64,000 nucleotides of DNA, taken from positions 1 through 64,000 of the forward strand of contig JAUXMY010000023.1 in the NCBI GenBank assembly GCA_030683005.1. Reading direction: 5' to 3'. Made by a program: the position numbers and the translations under genes. The notes under the pieces were generated by a model, which did no database searches, had not been told where the DNA came from, and was given only the letters and a program-made list of their open reading frames with translations. This document shows positions 57,117 to 64,000 of this stretch, one piece after another. The DNA is from Caulobacter sp. GTDB lineage: Bacteria > Pseudomonadota > Alphaproteobacteria > Caulobacterales > Caulobacteraceae. Each line of letters begins with the position of its first letter. Within the stretch, counting starts at the first letter, position 1.

Positions 57117-57406
57117 GCGATCAGCAAGGAAGAGACCGGCTCTACACCATCGTTTGCCACTACGACGGCGCCGTCTTCCCTTCGCAGGTGTCGGCCCACG
57201 ATGAACAGGCGGCGGCGGCGAGCTGGGCGGCGGCCTTCCGTGAAGACAGGCCCGCGCTGAAGGGATCCAGGCGGCTTGCCGACGCGGTGCTGTCGGAGAT
57301 TGCCGCGACGCCGCCGACAGCCGTGGAAGGCCTGTCAGGCGTTTGGCGCCTCTCTTCCTCGGCGAGAGGTCGACCGGCGCTGATCAACATCATCCGCTCC
57401 GCCTAG
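57113..57406 (+). CDS. Small hypothetical protein
   Basis: The 97-residue product ([20 protein letters not shown], from a GTG overlapping the previous stop by four bases) has no domain I recognise. It is acidic-to-neutral and probably soluble. The coupled start and conserved-looking reading frame support it as real. Its stop TAG overlaps the convergent ispDF stop in a CTAG. Confidence 0.6.
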   Translation: MSDQQGRDRLYTIVCHYDGAVFPSQVSAHDEQAAAASWAAAFREDRPALKGSRRLADAVLSEIAATPPTAVEGLSGVWRLSSSARGRPALINIIRSA

Positions 57407-58545
57407 GAGGGCGTCTCGACCGTCGCCAGCGCCTGAGCGGCAAGACCCTCGCCGCGGCCGGTGAATCCCATGCCCTCGGTCGTGGTCGCCTTGACCGAGA
57501 CCCGGTCCAGCGGCAGCTCCAGGATCTCCGCCAGCCGCTCGCGCATGGCCTGGCGGTGCGGCTTGATCTTCGGTCGCTCGCAAATCAGCGTCACGTCGAC
57601 GTTGACCAGCCGGCCGCCCCTGGCGGCGACCAGCCCGGTGGCGTGTTTCAGGAACAGGTGGCTGGCCGCGCCCTTCCATCTCGGGTCCGTGGGCGGGAAA
57701 TGGTCGCCGATGTCGCCCTCGCCGATGGCGCCCAGGATGGCGTCGGTCAGGGCGTGCAGGCCAGCGTCGGCGTCGGAGTGGCCGATCAGGGTCTGGTCGT
57801 GGTCGATGCGCACGCCGCAAAGCCACACCGCCTCGCCCGGCCCCCAGCGGTGGGCGTCGAAGCCCTGGCCGGTCCGCGTGATCCGGGCCGCGCCCGCCAG
57901 CCGTTCAGCCATCTCGAAGTCCTCGGGGAAGGTCAGTTTCATCAGCAGCGGATCGCCGGGCGCGATGGCGACCCGGCCGCCGTCGGCCTCGACCACCTGG
58001 GCGTCGTCCGTCGGCTCTCCCAGGGGCCAGGCGGCGTAGGCGGCCAACAAGCGGTCGCGGCGGAAAGCCTGGGGCGTCTGGGCGCGCCAGAGGCCGTCGC
58101 GCGAGGTGGTGGTCAGCCCGGCCTCGCCCTCGCGCTTGAGGGTGTCGGCGACGGGCAGGGCGGGGATGGCGCCGTCGGCGCCGTCCAGCGCCTTGAGCAG
58201 GGCGGCGACGTGGGCGGCGGTCACGAAGGGACGGGCGGCGTCATGGACGAGGACCGGTTCGGCGGGCGGGCCGTCCAGCGCGGCAAGGCCGTTGCGGACG
58301 GAGTCGGCCCGGATCGTGCCCCCGCGCGTGGTGCGCCAGCCGGTCAGTCCGGCCAGAGCCGTGTCGACCAGCGGCTCGCCGTCTTCGGAGACGACGACGA
58401 CGATCTGGCGGGCTCCGGCGGACAACAGCGCCTCGACCGACCAGCGCAGGACGGGCTTGCCCGCCAGCGCTCGCCATTGTTTGGCCAGCCCGGGCCCGGC
58501 GCGGGTTCCGCCGCCCGCGGCGACGATGACGACCGAAAAGCTCAT
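57403..58545 (-). CDS. ispDF: Bifunctional IspD/IspF of the MEP pathway
   Basis: The 380-residue fused enzyme makes CDP-ME from MEP (IspD half, about 1-215) and later MEcPP from CDP-MEP (IspF half, about 222-380). Isp[29 protein letters not shown] and [13 protein letters not shown]. Isp[14 protein letters not shown] with the metal-binding Asp-x-His and [29 protein letters not shown]. Such fusion is common in alphaproteobacteria. It complements dxr in the same window. Confidence 0.96.
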   Translation of the reverse strand: MSFSVVIVAAGGGTRAGPGLAKQWRALAGKPVLRWSVEALLSAGARQIVVVVSEDGEPLVDTALAGLTGWRTTRGGTIRADSVRNGLAALDGPPAEPVLVHDAARPFVTAAHVAALLKALDGADGAIPALPVADTLKREGEAGLTTTSRDGLWRAQTPQAFRRDRLLAAYAAWPLGEPTDDAQVVEADGGRVAIAPGDPLLMKLTFPEDFEMAERLAGAARITRTGQGFDAHRWGPGEAVWLCGVRIDHDQTLIGHSDADAGLHALTDAILGAIGEGDIGDHFPPTDPRWKGAASHLFLKHATGLVAARGGRLVNVDVTLICERPKIKPHRQAMRERLAEILELPLDRVSVKATTTEGMGFTGRGEGLAAQALATVETPS

Positions 58546-58665
58546 GCCGACTGTCTAGGGGGCCGCGCGGGCGTGGGGAAGAGGGCGGTGGCGCCGGGCT
58601 TGCTGACAGCCCTTTACCGCACCGCACAATGTGCCTAAAAAGAATGCGATTGAGGTGATTACAGA

Positions 58666-59676
58666 ATGAGCAGCAAGCTCACGGTCGGGGATATCGAGAT
58701 ACCGGGGCGCGTGTGGATCGCGCCGATGACGGGCATTTCCGACCTGCCTTTCCGCAACGCCGCCGCCCGGCTGGGCGCGCCGTACGCGGCGACCGAGATG
58801 GTTGCCTGCGCCGAGTTCGCGCGCGGTCGCCCCGACGTGCTCCGACGCGCGGCGATGGGCGAGGGCGAGGGCCTGATGATCGTCCAGCTGGTCGGCCGCG
58901 AGGCGCGCTGGGTGGCAGAGGGCGCGCGACTGGCCGCCGAGGCGGGCGCCGATATCATCGACCTGAACTTCGGCTGCCCGGCTCGCGAGGTGACCGGCGT
59001 ACAGTCCGGCTCGGCCCTGATGCGCGATCTGGACCTGGCTGAAAGCCTGGTCGCCGCAGCCGTCGAAGCCGTCGACGTGCCGGTAACGGTGAAGATGCGC
59101 CTGGGCTGGGACGACGCCAGCCGCAACGCGCCGGAGTTCGCCCGCCGCGCCGAGGCGGTGGGGGCCAGGGCGCTGACGGTTCACGGCCGGACCCGCTGCC
59201 AGTTCTACAAGGGCGCCGCAGACTGGGCCGCTGTTCGGGCGGTCAAGGACGCGGTGTCTGTGCCGGTCATCGTCAACGGCGATATCGTCGACGGCGCGAC
59301 GGCCGCCGCCGCGCTGGAACAGTCCGGGGCCGACGGCGTCATGGTCGGACGCGGCATTGTCGGACGCCCCTGGATCGCGCGGTCGATCGAGGCCGAGCTC
59401 GACGGCCGACCGCAGGAGGCCGAGCCTGACATGGCCGAGCGCCTCGTGATCGCCATCGACCACTTCCGCGACAGTCTGGACTTTTACGGCGCGCGACTGG
59501 GCCTGCGGATGTTCCGCAAGCATCTGGCCGCCTACATCGAGGCTGCGCCCTGGCCGGCCGAGGCGCAGCTCCGCCGCGAGGCCCGCGCCCGGCTCTGCAG
59601 CCTGGACGATCCGGCGGCCGTCGAGGCCGAACTGACAGCCCTCTGGTCCCGGCCTGCGCAAAGGATCGCCGCATGA
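58666..59676 (+). CDS. dusB: tRNA-dihydrouridine synthase
   Basis: FMN-dependent reduction of uridines in the tRNA D loop. The 336-residue product shows [39 protein letters not shown] (catalytic Cys), VKMRLGWDD and [16 protein letters not shown], a set specific to the Dus family (DusB type). It overlaps ntrB by four bases (ATGA), the usual arrangement in alphaproteobacteria. Confidence 0.95.
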   Translation: MSSKLTVGDIEIPGRVWIAPMTGISDLPFRNAAARLGAPYAATEMVACAEFARGRPDVLRRAAMGEGEGLMIVQLVGREARWVAEGARLAAEAGADIIDLNFGCPAREVTGVQSGSALMRDLDLAESLVAAAVEAVDVPVTVKMRLGWDDASRNAPEFARRAEAVGARALTVHGRTRCQFYKGAADWAAVRAVKDAVSVPVIVNGDIVDGATAAAALEQSGADGVMVGRGIVGRPWIARSIEAELDGRPQEAEPDMAERLVIAIDHFRDSLDFYGARLGLRMFRKHLAAYIEAAPWPAEAQLRREARARLCSLDDPAAVEAELTALWSRPAQRIAA

Positions 59677-60785
59677 ACGGCCGCCCCTATCCCACCGGCG
59701 GCGCGCGGGCCGCGGACCTGAAGTCCGCCGCCTTCGATCAGAGCCCGGAACCGGCGCTGCTGATCGACGGCGACGGCGCTCTTTCGGCCGCCAACGAGGC
59801 CGCAGAGGCGCTGTTCGGTCAGGGCCTTGGCCTGTTGTCGCGCGGCCGGGTCACCGGCGCCCTGCCGCCGGACTCGCCGCTGGTCGCCCTGATCGCCCGC
59901 GCGCTGGATGAGGGGGTTCGGGTGCGCGAGCACGCCGTCGAGATCGCGTTGTTCGGACATCCGGCCTTCGAGGCCGACTGCGCCGCCACGCCGCTGGGCG
60001 ACGATGCCGTGCTGTTGACCCTGCATGTGCGCGGGGGAGGTCTGGGCGCCGAGCGGGGCGGCGATCCGGCCGGACTGCGGTCCGTGGTCGGACTGGGCCG
60101 CATGTTGGCCCACGAGATCAAGAACCCGCTGGCCGGCATCCGCGGCGCCGCCCAGCTGCTGAAGACCGGCGCGGCGGCCGAGGACCAGCCCCTGGCCCAG
60201 CTGATCGTAGACGAGACCGAGCGGATCCGCCGGCTGGTCGACCGCATGGAAGCCTTCAGCGACGACGCCCCGCCCGAGCGCGAGGCGGTCAACATCCACA
60301 AGGTTCTGGACCGCGTGCGGGCGCTGGTCGCCAACGGCGTCGCCGACGGCCTGCAGCTGAAGGAACGCTACGACCCGTCGCTGCCGCCGACCTGGGGCAA
60401 CGAGGACCAGCTGATCCAGATCTTCCTGAACCTGGTCAAGAACGCCGCCGAGGCCGCCCATGCCCGCGGCGACGGGCGCGGCGCCATCACCGTCTCCACC
60501 GCCTGGCGACCCGGCGTCCGGGTCCGGGGCAGCGACGGCCAGGTGCTCAAGGGCGCGCCGCTGGAGGTCAGAATCCAGGACAATGGTCCGGGCGTGCCGC
60601 CCCATATGCGTGACCATCTGTTCCAGCCGTTCGTCACCTCCAAGGCGTCGGGAGCGGGGCTGGGCCTCGCCCTCTGCGCCAAGCTCGTCACCGGGCATGG
60701 CGGACTGATCGACTTCGAATCCGAGCCGGGCCGGACCGTGTTCCGCGTCCTCCTGCCCGTAGCCAGTATCGAGAGCGCCGAATGA
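59673..60785 (+). CDS. ntrB: Nitrogen sensor histidine kinase NtrB
   Basis: Phosphorylates NtrC under nitrogen limitation, controlled by PII. The 370-residue cytoplasmic kinase has an N-terminal PAS-like sensor (about 15-125), the phosphorylated His 147 in [20 protein letters not shown], and the N, G1 and G2 boxes ([34 protein letters not shown]). It overlaps ntrC by four bases. Confidence 0.95.
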   Translation: MNGRPYPTGGARAADLKSAAFDQSPEPALLIDGDGALSAANEAAEALFGQGLGLLSRGRVTGALPPDSPLVALIARALDEGVRVREHAVEIALFGHPAFEADCAATPLGDDAVLLTLHVRGGGLGAERGGDPAGLRSVVGLGRMLAHEIKNPLAGIRGAAQLLKTGAAAEDQPLAQLIVDETERIRRLVDRMEAFSDDAPPEREAVNIHKVLDRVRALVANGVADGLQLKERYDPSLPPTWGNEDQLIQIFLNLVKNAAEAAHARGDGRGAITVSTAWRPGVRVRGSDGQVLKGAPLEVRIQDNGPGVPPHMRDHLFQPFVTSKASGAGLGLALCAKLVTGHGGLIDFESEPGRTVFRVLLPVASIESAE

Positions 60786-62209
60786 ACGCCGCCGCCAACG
60801 CATCGAAGAAGATCCTGATCGCCGATGACGACAGCTCGATCCGGCTGGTCCTCAGTCAGGCGTTCACGCGCCTGGGCTACCAGGTCCGGGCCACGGGCAA
60901 CGCCTCGACCCTGCTCAAGTGGGCGGAGGAGGGCGAGGGCGATCTGATCCTCACCGACGTGATGATGCCCGACGAGAACGTGTTCAACGTGCTGCCGCGC
61001 ATCCGCAAGGAACGGCCCAAGCTGCCGATCATCGTCATGAGCGCGCAGAACACCCTGCTGACGGCCGTCAACGCCGCTGACGCCGGGGCGTTCGAGTACA
61101 TCTCCAAGCCCTTCGACCTCGACGACATCACCGCCGCCGCTCGCCGCGCCCTGTCGCGGCCGGCCGACAGCGAGGCGGCCAAGGCCCAGGCCCGGGCCAT
61201 GAAGGACGAGCGCCTGCCGCTGATCGGCCGTTCGGCGGCGATGCAGGAGGTCTACCGCACGGTTGCCAGGCTGGTCGGGGCCGACCTGACGGTGCTGATC
61301 CTGGGCGAAAGCGGCACCGGCAAGGAGCTGGTCGCCCGGGCGCTGCACGACCTTGGGCGCCGTCGCGACGGCCGCTTCGTGGTCATCAACCTGGCCGCGG
61401 TGCCGCGCGAGCGGGTCGAGACCGAGCTTTTCGGGCGGGGCGGGGAAGACCTGGGCAAGTTGGTCGAAGCCGACGGCGGGACGCTGTTCCTGGACGAAAT
61501 CGGCGACATGCCGCTGGACGCCCAGAGCCGGCTGCTGCGGGTCATCGACGGAGCCGAGCCGGCGATCAATCCCAGGACCAGCCGTCCGCCCAACGTGCGG
61601 ATCATCGCCGCCACCAATCGCGACCTGCGCGGGTTGATCCAGCAGGGCCTGTTCCGCGAGGACCTGTTCTTCCGCCTCAACGTCGACCCGGTGCGGCTGC
61701 CGCCGCTGCGGGACCGGGTCGAGGACATCCCCGACCTGGCCCGCTCCTTCCTGCTGCGCGCCGCCCGCGAGGGGCTGCCGTCCAAGACCATCGACCAGTC
61801 CGCCCTGGACCGGATGAAGACCCACGACTGGCCCGGCAATGTGCGGGAGCTGGAGAACCTGGTCCGCCGCGTCTGCGCCCTGTACGGCGAGGAGCTGATC
61901 ACGGCCCGCATCGTCGAGCGCGAGCTGCAGGACCATGCGCCGGTCGTCGGCGAATCGGGGCCCCTGACTCTCTCGCAGTTGATCGAACGCCACCTGGCCG
62001 CCCACTTCGCCGACCAGCCGGATGGCCTGCCGGCCGCCGGCCTTTATGACCGGGTGCTGGAGGAGGTTGAACGGCCCCTGATCCAGCTGACCCTGTCGGC
62101 GACGCGCGGCAACCAGGTGCGAGCGGCGGAAATCCTGGGCCTCAACCGGAATACACTGCGCAAGAAGATCCAGGACCTGGGCGTGGAGATGGTGCGCGGA
62201 AAGCGCTGA
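60782..62209 (+). CDS. ntrC: Nitrogen regulator NtrC lacking the GAFTGA loop
   Basis: Response regulator of nitrogen assimilation. The 475-residue product has a receiver domain (about 10-125, Asp 59, Lys 109), an AAA+ domain (about 145-375) with Walker A GESGTGKE (175-182) and Walker [14 protein letters not shown], and a C-terminal Fis-type helix-turn-helix ([20 protein letters not shown]). After ELFG the sequence is [12 protein letters not shown]; the sigma-54-contacting GAFTGA motif is missing, about eight residues shorter than E. coli NtrC. The same loss is described for Caulobacter crescentus NtrC. Confidence 0.95.
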   Translation: MNAAANASKKILIADDDSSIRLVLSQAFTRLGYQVRATGNASTLLKWAEEGEGDLILTDVMMPDENVFNVLPRIRKERPKLPIIVMSAQNTLLTAVNAADAGAFEYISKPFDLDDITAAARRALSRPADSEAAKAQARAMKDERLPLIGRSAAMQEVYRTVARLVGADLTVLILGESGTGKELVARALHDLGRRRDGRFVVINLAAVPRERVETELFGRGGEDLGKLVEADGGTLFLDEIGDMPLDAQSRLLRVIDGAEPAINPRTSRPPNVRIIAATNRDLRGLIQQGLFREDLFFRLNVDPVRLPPLRDRVEDIPDLARSFLLRAAREGLPSKTIDQSALDRMKTHDWPGNVRELENLVRRVCALYGEELITARIVERELQDHAPVVGESGPLTLSQLIERHLAAHFADQPDGLPAAGLYDRVLEEVERPLIQLTLSATRGNQVRAAEILGLNRNTLRKKIQDLGVEMVRGKR

Positions 62210-62266
62210 CACTGTTCAGCCACATCCCTGTTGCAGTCAGGACGCAGTTCGACCTAGGCTAATGCA

Positions 62267-64000
62267 ATGGTTCCAACCGCGTCACAGGACGGTAGTTTCG
62301 TCGACGCGCCGCTGCCCGCCTGGCGGCGTGTCGTCGAGTCGCGCTACCTGCTCGGCGGCGGCTACGTCGTCGCGGTCATCCTGACGATCACCGGCGCGCT
62401 GCTCGCCTCCCGCCCGCCGGAAGTCGGCCCGATCAGCGCCGGCGTCCAGGTGATGCTGGCCCTTCTGGGCTTCAATCTGGTCCTGATCCTGGTCCTCGCA
62501 AGTCTCGTGGCGATGCGGGTGCTGCGGCTCCTGCGCAGCCGTCACGCGGACGCCGGCGCGCGGCTGCAGCTTCGCTTCATGGCTATCTTCGGTCTGGCCA
62601 CCGTCGCCCCGGCCATCGTCGTGGCGTTGTTCTTCGGTGGTGTTGTGATCTCCGGCGTCGATTACTGGTTCAGCCAGAAAGTCCGGACCATCGTCGAAAA
62701 CTCCGCCGGGGTGGCGCGAACCTACGTCAAGGAACGGACCGACGATCTGGGTCAGAACGTCACCACGGTCGGCCAGGAGCTCAACCGCGCCCGGGACGCG
62801 CTGGACTCCTCGCCCGTCGCCTACAGCCAGTACCTGGGTCAGTTGTCCGCCGGGGTCTTCACGGCTGCCTATGTCATCGACCGGGAGGGCCGGATCATGG
62901 CCCGCGCCGAGGGGCGGGGAGCGCCGGCCTTCCTCGCGCCGCCGGCCACCAGCTTTGATTCGGCCGACGAAGGGGTGACCTCGGCGGAAACCTTTCCGGC
63001 GACGGACTTGCTGCGTGGGCTTCACCGGCTGAGCGCCTACGAGGACGCCTACCTCTATGTGATCACCGCAGCCAGTCCGGGCATCCTGGGCCAGTTGCGT
63101 GACGCCGAGGCGCAGTTGATCACCTACCGTGAGGCCGACGATAACAAGCGGCTGCTGCAGGCCGCCTTCGCCCTGACCTACGTCGAGACCGTGCTGCTGC
63201 TGCTGGTCGGCGCGGCCTGGCTAGCCATCCCGGTCGGCAATTCGATCGCCGCGCCGGTCGCACGGCTGATCCAGGCAGCCGGCCGAATCGCCCAGGGCGA
63301 TCTCGGCGCCCGGGTCGATACGGCGCGACAGCCTGAAGAGATGGCCATGTTGTCGAGAGCTTTCAACAATATGACGAATGATCTTCAGGTTCAGCAAGTC
63401 GCCCTTAAGACCGCCAGCCTGGATGCTGAAACCCGTCGGACCTTTATCGAGACCGTGCTGTCGGGCGTCAGCGCCGGGGTCATCGGCCTCGATGGCGCCG
63501 GGGCGGTGTCGGCCAGCAACCGCCAGGCGGCCGTGCTGCTGGGCGTCGAACCCGGCGCCATGGCAGGACTGCCGCTTGAGGCCCTGGCTCCCGAACTGGT
63601 CGCCGTCGCTGGACGGGCCGTAGAGATCCGCGGTGAGGTCGAGGAAGAGGTCGACGTCGTCCGGGGCGCCGAGACCCGCCGGCTCCGCGTGCGAGCCAGC
63701 GGCGCGGCCGCCGACGGCGTGGTGCTTACTTTCGACGACATCACCCGCCTGATCACCGCCCAGCGCAACGCCGCCTGGAAGGACGTCGCCCGACGTATCG
63801 CCCACGAGATCAAGAACCCGCTGACCCCGATCCAGCTGTCGGCCGAGCGCATCCGGCGCAAATATCGCAAGGAGATCACCAGCGACCTGGAGACCTTCGA
63901 CCGCTGCACCGACACCATAATCCGCCAGGTCGGCGACATCGGCCGTATGGTCGATGAGTTCTCCGCCTTCGCCCGCATGCCGACGCCGCGCTTCGCCGAG
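62267..64000 (+). CDS. ntrY: Sensor histidine kinase NtrY (start of gene, cut by window end)
   Basis: Membrane sensor that pairs with NtrX. 578 codons are visible with no stop. Seen: N-terminal membrane segments (about 25-120), a periplasmic or membrane-near sensor region, a late membrane segment near 305-325 followed by a HAMP domain (ARLIQAAGRIAQGDLGARVD), a PAS region (about 390-490) and the start of the kinase domain with His 513 in [20 protein letters not shown]. The ATP-binding part lies beyond 64000. It starts 57 bases after ntrC. Confidence 0.93.
   Translation, partial: MVPTASQDGSFVDAPLPAWRRVVESRYLLGGGYVVAVILTITGALLASRPPEVGPISAGVQVMLALLGFNLVLILVLASLVAMRVLRLLRSRHADAGARLQLRFMAIFGLATVAPAIVVALFFGGVVISGVDYWFSQKVRTIVENSAGVARTYVKERTDDLGQNVTTVGQELNRARDALDSSPVAYSQYLGQLSAGVFTAAYVIDREGRIMARAEGRGAPAFLAPPATSFDSADEGVTSAETFPATDLLRGLHRLSAYEDAYLYVITAASPGILGQLRDAEAQLITYREADDNKRLLQAAFALTYVETVLLLLVGAAWLAIPVGNSIAAPVARLIQAAGRIAQGDLGARVDTARQPEEMAMLSRAFNNMTNDLQVQQVALKTASLDAETRRTFIETVLSGVSAGVIGLDGAGAVSASNRQAAVLLGVEPGAMAGLPLEALAPELVAVAGRAVEIRGEVEEEVDVVRGAETRRLRVRASGAAADGVVLTFDDITRLITAQRNAAWKDVARRIAHEIKNPLTPIQLSAERIRRKYRKEITSDLETFDRCTDTIIRQVGDIGRMVDEFSAFARMPTPRFAE

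Overview
The window reads as a stretch of the core chromosome of an alphaproteobacterium of the family Caulobacteraceae (Caulobacter or Phenylobacterium type; the genus cannot be fixed from sequence alone). Reasons: high GC content, heavy use of GTG and TTG starts, a GTTC-N7-GTTC SOS box in front of lexA, lpxI in the lipid A cluster, the order dxr / site-2 protease / bamA / skp / lpxD-fabZ-lpxA-lpxI-lpxB, an N-terminal lipoyl domain on the pyruvate dehydrogenase E1 beta subunit, fused ispDF, and ispDF-dusB-ntrB-ntrC-ntrY with an NtrC that lacks the GAFTGA loop. Family-level gene order is recalled from known Caulobacter genomes and was not searched.

Layout. Bases 1-213 are the 3' end of an IS481-like transposase, followed by a repeat-rich gap to about 770. 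930-17346 (+ strand): translation and envelope genes, in order rpsB, tsf, pyrH, frr, uppS, cdsA, dxr, rseP/mmpA, bamA, skp, lpxD, fabZ, lpxA, lpxI, lpxB, a small lipoprotein and a flavoprotein. 17463-20675 (- strand): a PHA-granule-type protein, gltA and gltX, with comEC diverging at 20713. 23080-32293: lexA, trpC-trpD-trpG, trpE and a membrane-anchored parvulin on the - strand, interrupted by + strand accessory genes (a GFA protein, an Rrf2-methyltransferase pair, a small membrane protein). 32471-41777: tpiA, secG, pyrG, rpmF and eno with small accessory genes between them. 41906-48887: ftsB and the pyruvate dehydrogenase operon pdhA-pdhB-(GFA)-pdhC-(DUF3667)-lpdA. 48949-57406: peroxiredoxin, DoxX, acyl-CoA synthetase, a lipoprotein with an alpha/beta-hydrolase fold, lipA, a COQ10/RatA protein, a CinA-type amidase and a spermidine-synthase-like membrane protein. 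57403-64000: ispDF, dusB, ntrB, ntrC and the start of ntrY.

How the genes connect. uppS, cdsA, dxr, ispDF, bamA, skp, rseP and lpxDABI/fabZ serve envelope building (isoprenoid carrier, phospholipid, lipid A, outer-membrane protein assembly). eno, tpiA, the Pdh complex, lipA (which supplies the lipoyl cofactor Pdh needs) and gltA link glycolysis to the TCA cycle. ntrB/ntrC/ntrY sense nitrogen status.

I see no rRNA, tRNA, CRISPR array, prophage or defence island, and no clearly new multi-gene system. The most unusual material is a family of about 100-bp palindromic elements lying in gene junctions. One copy sits in frame inside pdhB, where it encodes 33 residues of the inter-domain linker, and a shorter palindrome of another type lies in the linker of pdhC. 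Other notable points are a hydrolase-fold lipoprotein without its nucleophile serine, an OsmC protein without its second cysteine, and a Tat-exported protein with two retropepsin motifs.
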